Shown here: piece after piece, positions 56,021-64,000 of the stretch
Layout of the letters: the number at the start of each line of letters is the position of its first letter
Numbering within the stretch: position 1 is the first letter of the stretch
NCBI GenBank assembly: GCA_046724555.1
Contig: JBKOWU010000088.1
Span: 1 to 64,000, forward strand
Reading direction: 5' to 3'
Length of the DNA stretch: 64,000 nt
DNA from: JAFAQB01 sp046724555
GTDB taxonomy: Archaea > Thermoproteota > Nitrososphaeria > Nitrososphaerales > Nitrososphaeraceae
The notes under the pieces: model-generated
What the model was told of the DNA's origin: nothing
The model's input: only the letters and a program-made list of their open reading frames with translations
Database searches by the model: none
Position numbers and translations under genes: made by a program

Positions 56021-57427
56021 ATGGGGATTATCGCTGATAGATCGGCAATAGAATCTTATCATCAAGGATACAGATCACTGAATCTTGTTCTTTCCACTAT
56101 AGATCATTCTCTGGAGTATATGGATCCAAAACACCTCATTCATAAGGCTATAAAGGTTAAAGGATCGGCCTTAGAGGTAAGGTCCTCACTTCAATCCTTC
56201 TCTCTGCACATGAATTTAAGCAGTTTTGATTCTATTTACTTGGTAGGTGCAGGAAAAGCTACATCTAAAATGGCAGAGGCACTCACCAATATACTTGGTC
56301 GAAGACTCTCTGGGGGTGCAATTAACGTTCCCTATATGAGTAACATACACAACAATAACAATAAATTATGCGTAACTGAAGCCGGTCACCCTGTACCTGA
56401 TGAATCGGGCGTCAATGGTACAAAAACGATTATAAATATTCTGAGAAAGACTAAAAAATCAGATTTAGTTTTTGTTCTAATCTCTGGCGGGGCATCTGCA
56501 TTAATGCCACTTCCAGCAGATGGAATAAAATTATCAGATAAACAGAAGATTACGCATGACCTATTGTCAAGTGGCGCATCTATCAATGAGATTAATATCG
56601 TTCGCAAACATATCTCAAAAGTCAAAGGTGGTCAGCTCGTGAGGTTGATCAATAAAGGATGCACTGTTATTTCATTAATTTTGTCTGATGTTATTGGAGA
56701 CGATATCCAAACAATTGCATCAGGTCCTACAGTCCCTGACAGATCGACTTTTAAAGAAGCAGCATCAATCCTAAAAAAGTACAGACTATGGACTAATAAA
56801 CACGAAAATAGTTCTGCTATAAGCTTAATATCCAAAGGTCTCAGAGGTCTTATTATAGACACTCCAAAAGCGTCTGATCCTATTTTCGATAGAGTGCATA
56901 ATATTCTCATTGGTAACAACACTCTTCTCTGCAAGAAAGCTACGCAGTATATGAAGAGTAGAGGCTTTCACGCAACATATTTAGGCTCATCATTTGACGG
57001 CGAAGCAAAAAAATTTGGACTTTTACTTGCCAGATTAGCGAACCAAATCAAAAAACCTCCCAAGCCTTCTGCTTTTATTTTAGGAGGCGAAACAACTGTA
57101 AAACTAAATAAAAGAAGAAAAAATGGACTTGGAGGGAGGAATCAAGAGGCCATTTTGGTAGCCGCGCTCAAATCAAATTTTCATAGTAACGAGGACATAA
57201 CTATTCTTTGTATGGGAACCGACGGAATAGATGGAAACTCAAAAGCAGCAGGGGCATTTGTTACTCCAAGGACTGTTGCTCTAGCGAAACAAAGTGAAAC
57301 CGAAGTAAAGAAGCATCTGTATAGCCATGATAGCTATAACGCATTGAGAAAAATGTGCTCATCAATAATTACCGGAAGAACTGGAACCAACTTAAATGAT
57401 ATTTCAATAGTATGTCGTATTAGCTGA
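56021..57427 (+). CDS. Glycerate 2-kinase (MOFRL family)
   Basis: 468 residues, DUF4147/MOFRL glycerate kinase: VGAGKATSKMAEAL, VLISGGASALMPLPADGI, VRKHISKVKGGQLV, LSDVIGDDIQTIASGPTVPD, ILGGETTVKLNKR with GLGGRNQEAILVAAL, and MGTDGIDGNSKAAGAF. Phosphorylates glycerate to 2-phosphoglycerate. ATG 56021. N-terminal 30 residues are extra. Confidence 0.9.
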   Translation: MGIIADRSAIESYHQGYRSLNLVLSTIDHSLEYMDPKHLIHKAIKVKGSALEVRSSLQSFSLHMNLSSFDSIYLVGAGKATSKMAEALTNILGRRLSGGAINVPYMSNIHNNNNKLCVTEAGHPVPDESGVNGTKTIINILRKTKKSDLVFVLISGGASALMPLPADGIKLSDKQKITHDLLSSGASINEINIVRKHISKVKGGQLVRLINKGCTVISLILSDVIGDDIQTIASGPTVPDRSTFKEAASILKKYRLWTNKHENSSAISLISKGLRGLIIDTPKASDPIFDRVHNILIGNNTLLCKKATQYMKSRGFHATYLGSSFDGEAKKFGLLLARLANQIKKPPKPSAFILGGETTVKLNKRRKNGLGGRNQEAILVAALKSNFHSNEDITILCMGTDGIDGNSKAAGAFVTPRTVALAKQSETEVKKHLYSHDSYNALRKMCSSIITGRTGTNLNDISIVCRIS

Positions 57428-57647
57428 TCTACACACTTTGATCTGCATACTGACCTCAACCCTAGCTCAATGCAGGTGCAAATAAGAAATATATGAATGA
57501 TCTAAATCAGACAGTTTATTTTGATAATAATTTGTCATCACTGGCAATAATCATATTTTTTGTCATGCCGGCAGAGGATAAAAAGTGTGCAGAATCTAAT
57601 AGTAGGAGAAAATAAGCGTAGAGTCTCTTTTTAGTAATTTTGTTTTA

Positions 57648-57959
57648 CTACCGCTCTGTCTCACGACATCTGTAGTATGTTGTTCCATTAACTATGGTAT
57701 CCTCTATTTTGATCCTAGTGCCTCGATTACTAACTTTTTGTCTTCGAGCCACTATTCCACCCGTGATGCTGCTCATCAGATCTACTAGTCCCAACTTTAT
57801 CATAATGTTATTTACATCTTCTTCGCGTATTCCAAGTACCTGTGCGATCTCTATGGCTGAATAACCAGTGCCCTTATTTCTGCATAGAAAATCCACTATT
57901 ATTGTTGTCATATCCTTATGAGCATCGAATTCTGCAGCATCAATAGGAGGAGGAGTCAT
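57648..57959 (-). CDS. Small winged-helix protein
   Basis: 103 residues from ATG 57959 (TPPPIDAAEFDAHKDM). An HTH of winged-helix type: TTIIVDFLCRNKGTGYSAIEIAQVLGI (about 17-43) and EEDVNNIMIKLGLVDLM. A Gly-rich turn and a Tyr/Cys end follow (GTTYYRCRE). The frame opens at ATG 57974, but a TATA box (ATTATATAAA, 57976-57985) sits six bases above that codon, so the lower ATG is favoured. Likely a local regulator. Confidence 0.68.
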   Translation of the reverse strand: MTPPPIDAAEFDAHKDMTTIIVDFLCRNKGTGYSAIEIAQVLGIREEDVNNIMIKLGLVDLMSSITGGIVARRQKVSNRGTRIKIEDTIVNGTTYYRCRETER

Positions 57960-58024
57960 GCAATATAGACACATTTTATATAATTTTAACTAACAGTAGG
58001 AAAACATAGTCACAAGGTATAAAA

Positions 58025-58963
58025 ATGCCATACTCAGACTCAATTGATGCAATAATAGCAGACAAGCAGAATTATATGATCAGCAGGATAATAATAAACT
58101 GGATTCGAGCAATAAGAATTCGTTTCCTTCTTGCATCAGCTATTGCTGCTGCAAACGGCATGGCAGTTGCTGTTTGGAAATATGGCGTATTTGATTTATC
58201 GTCCGCTGTTTTGACCTTTGCAGGAGTGTTATGTCTTCATGCTAGCGTCGACCTGTTAAATGATTATTGGGATTACAAACGCGGAATTGACAAGATTACT
58301 AAAAGAACAAAATTCAGTGGTGGAACAGGAGTGCTTCCAGAGAACCTTCTAGAGCCAAAAATAGTTTATAGAATAGGGATCGTTTTTCTGATCATAGGAA
58401 GTCTCTTGGGCATGTATTTTGTTGCCATCAGGGGAGTCACTATTTTGATCATTTTGGCTTTTGCAATTCTTGCTATTTATTTTTACTCGACAACGATAGT
58501 AAACGTTGGCCTAGGAGAAGTCTTTGTTATGATCAAAGGAACAATGATAGTGCTAGGAAGTTTTTATGTGCAAGTCGGCATCATAGAACCAACAGCAATA
58601 TATGTTGGCGTAATCATCGGGCTACTATCAGCATGTGTTCTGTTTGTTAACTCGTTTCCAGATTATGAAGCCGATCGTGCTAGTGGCAGAAGAACACTTG
58701 TGATAGTTCTTGGCAAGCAGCGAGCAGCAAAAATTATTTCTCTGCCGATTATAGCACCATATGTTTTGATCACGATAGGGATTTTTCTTGGTTATACAAG
58801 GTTGTTTTCCTTGATTTGTCTTTTGTCCATACCCTATGTGTTTAAAATCAGTAAACATATAGGCGAACACGAATATCTAGAAAAATTCATCCCGGCTATG
58901 GCAGCAACAGTCAAGTATGCAAGAATTACAGGAATTCTACTAGCGATCAGCTTACTGCTATGA
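58025..58963 (+). CDS. UbiA-family prenyltransferase
   Basis: 312 residues, about nine membrane helices. First Asp-rich motif LLNDYWDYKRGIDK and second NSFPDYEADRASGRRTL, both typical of UbiA. A MenA-like (DHNA) or other quinone/lipid prenyltransferase is likely; thaumarchaea make a modified menaquinone. ATG 58025 sits eight bases after GGTATAAAA, so a leaderless start may instead be at ATG 58076 (MISRIIINW). Confidence 0.85.
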   Translation: MPYSDSIDAIIADKQNYMISRIIINWIRAIRIRFLLASAIAAANGMAVAVWKYGVFDLSSAVLTFAGVLCLHASVDLLNDYWDYKRGIDKITKRTKFSGGTGVLPENLLEPKIVYRIGIVFLIIGSLLGMYFVAIRGVTILIILAFAILAIYFYSTTIVNVGLGEVFVMIKGTMIVLGSFYVQVGIIEPTAIYVGVIIGLLSACVLFVNSFPDYEADRASGRRTLVIVLGKQRAAKIISLPIIAPYVLITIGIFLGYTRLFSLICLLSIPYVFKISKHIGEHEYLEKFIPAMAATVKYARITGILLAISLLL

Positions 58964-59169
58964 ACAGACGACTGTAATTGGCTCTTACTGTGGTATTCTG
59001 TACCACAGAACATTTGATCACAATTTGCATTTTGCAGAGTCTCTATCGATCGTTCTAGAAATTTGAAATGGTTAAAAATTCTTGTCTCTTTACTTATGCC
59101 AAGGAGTGAAAATATAAACAGAAAACTGGATTCCTTTAACCATAATGCATATTGACATAACAATGCACA

Positions 59170-60729
59170 TCACAATTTAGCGATATAGTCCTTATGATCG
59201 AAGATCAGCGGTCGAAGATCTCTTAAGATCGTATTTTTTTTACTGCCAAGTATTTTGTGCATAAAACTGTCTGCTATTATTATTATCTCTTCGAAATGGT
59301 TTACTGTTACAAAATTAGTTAATGACTCAACAAACGTTGTACAATCTTCTGTCTCGTATCCAGATAATACAGATTGTGGGATCACATTATGTGACGCTGG
59401 ATATATGTCACATATCTCTGAGGGGATCACACCTAGGAACGGATTATAAGTGCAAATCTGCGCATTGTCAAATTTTTTTACCAATCTGCGATATTCATTC
59501 GTGCAATAAAAAGGATGAACGTTGGTCTCTGGGCACAGTATTAGCTTCTGCTTATTTTTGGATCGAAAATTATAAACCATACTTTGAAACCGCCTTACTT
59601 CTGGTCTATATTGATCTATGGCATCAAATAGAAAAATGGCTTTCTCTTTGAATATCGAAGTCCCGTTGTCTAGGAAATCATAATTTTTGAAAAGCCTCAT
59701 GGCTTCGAAAAGCTTTGGATGGGCACGGGCCTTTTGCATAACATATTCCCATAACCTGCCTTGTATTATTGCCTGTTTTACTGCTGACACTTCTCCCTTT
59801 AATACATAGAGATTATGTTTTGCTAATTCAATAGTTCTTTCTTCCATATCCAAACCAAGCATCTCGTCTACAGTATAATTTGTACAGGTTGAACAGTAAC
59901 ACGGAAAGTATGAAATCTCTTCGAGTCTAAGGGTACCGTTTGGATACATATACCGATTGTCCCTAGCATAGAGCATATAAGATGCAGAATCAAACATATC
60001 ACATCCCAGAGCAACAACCAGCGGTATTGTAATCGGGTGACCTGCACCAAATAGGTGTATTGGTTTTGCAGGAATACTGCGCTTCACATTATGAATCATA
60101 TCTGAAAGTATTGAGAATTCGTATGCTTCCATCAATTCGACAGGACTGCCAAGTCCAAAAATGTTAAACCCCATTTTGTCTAGTGAAGTGGCAGAATATC
60201 TTACCAAATCGGAATGCTCACCACCTTGAATAGGGCCTAACCATAAGGTCTGCTCCGTATGACGATCCTGCTTTGAAGTAAATGTCAGAGTCTCCTTAGC
60301 GTTTTTAAGTGTCTCTTCTACGTATTTTTTCGCTTTTTCGCGCTTCAGTCCGTATCCAGTAGGCTTGTCAAGAGGAACAGCGATGTCACTTTTGATACTT
60401 CTCTGAAATTGGGCTATCTCTAGGGGTTCGATGTGGATAGACCCATACTCCAATACCTGATATCCACCAGAATCAGTCATTATCGTGCCATCGTAATTTA
60501 AGATATCATGAATTCCCTTCTCCATCGCTTCCTGACCGTAATGACGTAATGCAATATAGGCATTGGTTATCAGTATTTCAAAACCTAATCCTTTTAGAAA
60601 TGATGGACTAATAGATTGCCTTACAGGATGTACTACAGGAACAAAAGTTGGAGTTTCGACGTGACCATGGGGGGTATCCAGAATGCCTATACGCGCAGCA
60701 AGATCAGTGTATCTGATCTCAAAAGACAC
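59170..60729 (-). CDS. tgtA: Archaeosine tRNA-guanine transglycosylase
   Basis: 519 residues. Inserts preQ0 at tRNA position 15. Asp86 in MTDSGGYQVLEYG, Asp247 in MFDSASYMLYARD (nucleophile), and zinc cysteines Cys277, Cys279 and Cys282 (CYCSTCTNY), match the crystallised archaeal enzyme. HLFGAGHP is also conserved. The protein ends at about 519; a C-terminal PUA domain, present in longer archaeal TgtA, is not seen. The start is two bases after the lsm stop, so the pair is co-translated. Confidence 0.92.
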   Translation of the reverse strand: MSFEIRYTDLAARIGILDTPHGHVETPTFVPVVHPVRQSISPSFLKGLGFEILITNAYIALRHYGQEAMEKGIHDILNYDGTIMTDSGGYQVLEYGSIHIEPLEIAQFQRSIKSDIAVPLDKPTGYGLKREKAKKYVEETLKNAKETLTFTSKQDRHTEQTLWLGPIQGGEHSDLVRYSATSLDKMGFNIFGLGSPVELMEAYEFSILSDMIHNVKRSIPAKPIHLFGAGHPITIPLVVALGCDMFDSASYMLYARDNRYMYPNGTLRLEEISYFPCYCSTCTNYTVDEMLGLDMEERTIELAKHNLYVLKGEVSAVKQAIIQGRLWEYVMQKARAHPKLFEAMRLFKNYDFLDNGTSIFKEKAIFLFDAIDQYRPEVRRFQSMVYNFRSKNKQKLILCPETNVHPFYCTNEYRRLVKKFDNAQICTYNPFLGVIPSEICDIYPASHNVIPQSVLSGYETEDCTTFVESLTNFVTVNHFEEIIIIADSFMHKILGSKKNTILRDLRPLIFDHKDYIAKL

Positions 60730-60730
60730 T

Positions 60731-61144
60731 TTACCTCCTAATCTCCCTCATAAATTCTTCGTAAATAGCCCTAACTCTGTCTGCGGCAAGTCCGACTCCT
60801 TCTTCCACTCCTCCTTGGGTTACTTTAATTTTATCCATCACTATTATTGCGCCTACATCCTCTCTAATCTTGACCAGACCAGGAAATACTCTAGCAAGTC
60901 TGTCAGACAAGGCTTTGAAATCGAATGGTTTTTCCATTAATTTTATCTCTTTAACAAAAGAACCATTGAGAATCAATTTGAGTATTCCCTGTACATCTAC
61001 ATTGTCGAGTACAACATCGAGTTTCTCATCAATGCCAGTTAACGTTCCATTGTAAATTTTCTGGTCAGACGTTTCAACAGATACCTTCTTGCCTAAAAAT
61101 TGAAGCGCCTCTTCACCAAACTTTCTAGAAACCACAGCAGCCAT
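60731..61144 (-). CDS. Sm-like (SmAP3-type) protein
   Basis: 137 residues. Sm fold: FLGKKVSVETSDQKIYNGTL, IDEKLDVVLDNVDV, and an IKLM strand. The C-terminal domain (about 70-137; LARVFPGLVKIREDVGAI, VRAIYEEFMREI) is the extra helical part of SmAP3. Binds RNA, probably as a ring. A TATA box at 61175-61184 is about 35 bases upstream. First gene of the lsm-tgtA unit. Confidence 0.88.
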   Translation of the reverse strand: MAAVVSRKFGEEALQFLGKKVSVETSDQKIYNGTLTGIDEKLDVVLDNVDVQGILKLILNGSFVKEIKLMEKPFDFKALSDRLARVFPGLVKIREDVGAIIVMDKIKVTQGGVEEGVGLAADRVRAIYEEFMREIRR

Positions 61145-61174
61145 AATATTCTAACGAGGTTATGTTTTCGCTGA

Positions 61175-61184
61175 TATATATAAA
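61175..61184 (-). promoter_or_regulatory. TATA box of the lsm-tgtA unit
   Basis: Minus-strand TTTATATATA centred about 35 bases above ATG 61144. Confidence 0.5.
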
Positions 61185-61310
61185 TCAATTTTAGTAAATG
61201 TGCTTTGATTTCAAAGGAGTTGTCTTGAAACAGAACGTGACAGAAAATAAGAGATGAAGTTGTCAGTGTTTAGTTGCTATCCTGATTGCAAGACGAAAAT
61301 GAGATCAGGA

Positions 61311-61325
61311 TATGGATTATCCATA
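61311..61325. repeat. 15-base palindrome
   Basis: TATGGAT-T-ATCCATA, 7-base arms with one central base; candidate regulatory site in the region between lsm and the Lrp-like gene. Confidence 0.45.
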
Positions 61326-61611
61326 GGTATTCTCCATAATAATGATAAGCAATTTAATACGACAATATATTTATAATTTTTATAGATATTGGTATTTTCG
61401 TTCCAAAATCATGCGGCTAATTCCTCCCATATCATTACAATATTATGAAAATTGGAGCAAGTAGCCATGTCTCTTTGATGAATAGGAATTTTGAGCTTAT
61501 GATAATCTAGAAATTCTATTTTACGCGTTCGTGCATATCAGATCACTCAAAAGACATAAATGCAATTCGTAGCTGACAGATTTATTATATACCTATTAGG
61601 GAACATGAGAT

Positions 61612-61869
61612 ATGACATCGGCTTTTTTGTTAATTAATTGTGAATTCCCATTTGCTGGAGAGGTTATTAGCGAGCTTGGGAAAGTACCGGAGATTATTGA
61701 TATCTACAAATTGCATGGCATGTACGACATAATTGCAAAGGTCAAGTCCGAAACTGAAGAGGATTTGAATGAAATAGTCAAGGTGCGTATTAGAAAAATT
61801 GATAAAATCAAATCCACGTTGACAATGATCATAGTAGAAGGGAACAAAGCCAAAGACAAAGTTAAATGA
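61612..61869 (+). CDS. Stand-alone Lrp/AsnC ligand-binding domain
   Basis: 85 residues. RAM (regulation of amino-acid metabolism) domain: AFLLINCEFPFAGEVISEL, VPEIIDIYKLHGMYDIIAKV and IRKIDKIKSTLTMIIV. There is no DNA-binding HTH, so it is a SARP-like or stand-alone sensor that can form the ring with full Lrp proteins. A TATA box (TTTATTATATA) is about 25 bases above the ATG. Confidence 0.88.
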   Translation: MTSAFLLINCEFPFAGEVISELGKVPEIIDIYKLHGMYDIIAKVKSETEEDLNEIVKVRIRKIDKIKSTLTMIIVEGNKAKDKVK

Positions 61870-62033
61870 CATTATTGAATACCGGCAAATTGAAAGATAC
61901 CGTGCAGCTTGATATTGATGCTATTGTTTTCCGGTAAAACGAGGTAAACAATAAAAATTGCTATAAATGAATAGGAGATGAGATTTCTATGTATAAAATT
62001 GCAGTCGCCAAAAAGATCCAATCGTGTATTTTA
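61870..62033. other. Intergenic stretch
   Basis: Nothing seen in the short part just downstream of the Lrp-like gene. Confidence 0.3.
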
Positions 62034-62192
62034 TGTTTTGTCTTGAAACGGAACAATGATTACGAAAAGAATAACTGCTGCTATACCTATACCAAGAATT
62101 TGTTTGTACCTTGCATGTAGCGATTTTGGTACACTATCGGATGCTAATATTTGCCATACTGATGTGACTCCAATATCGTGTTTTCTTCTTTT
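62034..62192 (-). other. Open frame with a membrane segment but no normal start
   Basis: A 53-codon minus-strand frame between stops has basic N-terminal residues (KRRKHD), SVWQILASDSVPKSLHARYK, and a well-formed membrane helix LGIGIAAVILFVIIVP. No ATG, GTG or TTG codon is present, so as written it cannot be translated normally. A TATA-like ATTATAAAAAA is just upstream. Could be a relic, a gene using an unusual start, or a sequencing error. Confidence 0.4.
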
Positions 62193-62422
62193 TTATAATT
62201 TGATTCTATTATTAGACACTGTCAACACATGAACACGGCAGCTAGAGAAGAGATCATAAAATCTTCGTTCGAGGGCTTCCCGTGTCTATTATTTTTTTCA
62301 TCGTTGAAAAATAATAATACGAACTTCTTGTTATACAGATTATATATTTGATCTCTTCGTGTATCGACAAAACAGAATGAAACCTGAACGATTCCAACTG
62401 TTCTCTATCTATCATCTAGCTT
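62193..62422. other. Intergenic stretch
   Basis: AT-rich, no gene or RNA seen; may contain the promoter of the minus-strand frame at 62034-62192. Confidence 0.3.
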
Positions 62423-63115
62423 TTATCTAAAGACAATAGCCATAGAAATCTCGCTATCATCACTTAGCGTAAGTGGAGAATTACTATTGTTCCAAAGCAA
62501 CAGGTCAGTGAAATTAGATACTGTATCGCGCTGCCTAGTAAATGGATTTGTTCCTGTAATCACTTCTCCCAAGTCTGCTTGATAGATCGATTCTCCAGCT
62601 TTAACATCACGAACCTTTGTGAGATCGATAACTACGGCATGGTCAACGTTGTTGCCTGTTATAGTTGCAGCTACTAGCTTAACACTCTTGGGAGAGCTAA
62701 GCGAAACATGACCACCAATAATACGAAACGGCGTTACATCAGCAACGGGTCTATATCCATTGCTTGCAAATGTAGATTTGCCAAGTCTTACAGTTTCCAA
62801 GTCTACCAATGGTGCTATACTACTCGGAGATGTCGTTACCGTCCTTGATTGGGAATTTTTAACTATGCTGTTAATTACATTCTTGCTAATTCGAGCTGGT
62901 TCATTATTAACAATGACACTTCCTGTCGAAGCAGAGGCGGAGGTGGATGCACCACCGGAAGCAGATGATGACGAAGAAGCACCAGTTGATTGAGCTTTAG
63001 AAGTTTGTTCACTCAAAAGCGGAATAAAAAGTGCTCCAATAATGATAACAAGAGCTAGAGTGGCACTTGATAAAAATCTGTACCTACATGATGTGTGTAT
63101 CAATATATCAAACAT
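62423..63115 (-). CDS. Exported beta-rich protein
   Basis: 230 residues. Signal-like helix at about 18-40 (SATLALVIIIGALFIPLLS ... AQ) followed by a Ser/Ala/Gly linker (GASSSSSASGGAS). The mature part (about 65-230) is beta-rich: RISKNVINSIVKNSQSRTVT, GGHVSLSSPKSVKLVAATI, and VVIDLTKVRDVKAGESI. No known domain. Likely cell-surface or secreted. ATG start. Confidence 0.65.
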   Translation of the reverse strand: MFDILIHTSCRYRFLSSATLALVIIIGALFIPLLSEQTSKAQSTGASSSSSASGGASTSASASTGSVIVNNEPARISKNVINSIVKNSQSRTVTTSPSSIAPLVDLETVRLGKSTFASNGYRPVADVTPFRIIGGHVSLSSPKSVKLVAATITGNNVDHAVVIDLTKVRDVKAGESIYQADLGEVITGTNPFTRQRDTVSNFTDLLLWNNSNSPLTLSDDSEISMAIVFR

Positions 63116-63601
63116 AAATCACCAACGTTTACATTATATAAATAGGGTTCGGCCAGTTTATCCGGAACTGTATGTAATCGAATTATCTATTGAAACTCCG
63201 GAAACCCTAAGGTCTTTTTCCTACTGCTGGTCCTTTGCCACCTGTACCTGCTGACCCTCGATAAGCGATGTGATTTGTATTATTAATATTGCTGATTTAG
63301 AAAATGATGTTAGTCTTGTTGTTGTTGTTGTTGCTTTTGCTGTTGGTACTGATTGTCACTCTTGCGACATATACGAAGTTTTTCTTAATTGAACCTAAAA
63401 TACATCTAATGCAAAGGCAACAATAACAGAAGTCATACTTGGTAGATTAAAAGCGATCAGAGAAGTGATAACTGAATTCTCACTCATCATGCTAGCTATG
63501 TGTAAAGAAATTTAGTATAACCATATGTTATAGGCGGCAATTTGCTGAGCCCCGCAACTTAACTTTAAATATCCTTCATACAGTTCACCGCTCATTACAT
63601 A
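63116..63601. other. Intergenic stretch with CAA/GTT repeat
   Basis: Contains a GTT trinucleotide run (about 63317-63334). Minus-strand frames here are Gln/Thr-rich without starts. A promoter for the gene at 63602 is presumed. Confidence 0.35.
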
Positions 63602-64000
63602 ATGACTTCCTCAAATGAGATGGATTATGATATTATTATAGCTGGTGGAGGCTTGGCTGGAATGATAGTAGCATCCTCTGCAGCATATTATTCAGGTCAA
63701 AAACTACGCATTCTTGTTGTCGATAGAAACCCCATTAATGACCTTGGTAAAAAAACCATAAATGGATGGATATGTGGTGATGCTGTTGGTAAGAATTCTG
63801 TTGATTACATGTCAGAACGTATACGCATTAGATGGGGGTATCCAGAAATTGAGCATCCTGTAAGGGGTGTGATTGCTTACTCCCCAGACCACGAAACAGC
63901 CGTGCCATTTGATGGAGATGGGTATATCCTGAATAGAAAATTGTTACCTCAGAAACAAATGAAAGATGCCTTGAAAGTCGGGGTAGAGTTTAGAGACAGG
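63602..64000 (+). CDS. Geranylgeranyl reductase family protein (5' part)
   Basis: First 133 codons of a flavoprotein that continues past the window. FAD motif YDIIIAGGGLAGMIVASSAA at the N-terminus, LVVDRNPINDLGKK, and GWICGDAVGKNSVDY, the latter resembling the substrate-side of GGR. Archaeal GGR saturates the isoprenoid chains of membrane lipids. ATG 63602-63604. Which GGR paralogue it is cannot be judged from this part. Confidence 0.8.
   Translation, partial: MTSSNEMDYDIIIAGGGLAGMIVASSAAYYSGQKLRILVVDRNPINDLGKKTINGWICGDAVGKNSVDYMSERIRIRWGYPEIEHPVRGVIAYSPDHETAVPFDGDGYILNRKLLPQKQMKDALKVGVEFRDR

Larger units (their letters stand above)
61145..61611. other. Intergenic stretch
   Basis: Contains the 15-base palindrome TATGGATTATCCATA (61311-61325) and TATA boxes for the divergent genes. 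No gene seen. Confidence 0.4.

Noticed and set aside
1..64000. tRNA, rRNA, CRISPR or insertion sequences
   Set aside because: I looked for tRNA T-arm patterns, long repeats with spacers, and transposase motifs and found no convincing instance; a tRNAscan/CRISPR search would settle this.

Overview
The window is AT-rich archaeal chromosome. It reads as an ammonia-oxidising thaumarchaeon of the Nitrososphaerales type; the low GC would fit a Nitrosocosmicus-like lineage, but that placement is inference. Supporting genes are an archaeal RNase P RNA, Tsr3, RFC large subunit, archaeosine tRNA-guanine transglycosylase next to an Sm-like gene, CofD/CofC (coenzyme F420), a geranylgeranyl reductase start, a UbiA prenyltransferase, a UbiD-type decarboxylase (archaeal mevalonate route), a 3-hydroxyacyl-CoA dehydrogenase of the kind used in the 3-hydroxypropionate/4-hydroxybutyrate cycle, and a helix-turn-helix/coiled-coil protein of a sort I recall as repeated in these genomes. 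Many starts are TTG or GTG placed about 25-35 bases below a TATA box, as expected for leaderless archaeal transcripts. I saw no rRNA, tRNA, CRISPR array or intact insertion sequence.

Layout. 0-14 kb: RNase P RNA, Tsr3, a PD-(D/E)XK-like protein, a frameshifted 3-hydroxyacyl-CoA dehydrogenase, S-adenosylhomocysteinase, several small exported or membrane proteins, aconitase, a PLD-like sensor protein, a DUF4242 protein and a GcvH-TusA fusion. 14-15.5 kb: cofD-cofC. 16-27.5 kb: a loose region rich in very small Cys/His (zinc-binding) proteins, several shorter than 60 residues, with a malic-enzyme pseudogene, an orphan SsuA-like binding protein, UbiD, a Dps-like ferritin, a DnaJ-domain protein and an HTH regulator behind a perfect palindrome. 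27.5-33.6 kb: ABC-2 permease, DedA/VTT protein, YgjP-like protease, class V aminotransferase and RFC large subunit.

34-46.8 kb: a surface-glycan island with two giant multi-pass membrane proteins, three glycosyltransferases (one GT2, two GT4) and two FkbM methyltransferases, interrupted by a stand-alone PII protein and a secreted PQQ-type sugar dehydrogenase. 47-56 kb: SDR, succinate dehydrogenase iron-sulfur subunit, DUF6659 protein, the HTH/coiled-coil protein, a truncated NDH-2, an FNR-like oxidoreductase and an HExxH protein. 56-64 kb: glycerate kinase, small HTH protein, UbiA, the lsm-tgtA pair, a stand-alone Lrp ligand-binding domain, a secreted protein and the start of a geranylgeranyl reductase.

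Three loci look decayed or disrupted: the A10 frameshift in the dehydrogenase, the malic-enzyme remnant and the truncated NDH-2. A fourth, an alpha/beta-hydrolase remnant, is weak. The most unusual intact gene is the GcvH-TusA fusion. The most unusual regional feature is the concentration of zinc microproteins between 16 and 27 kb.
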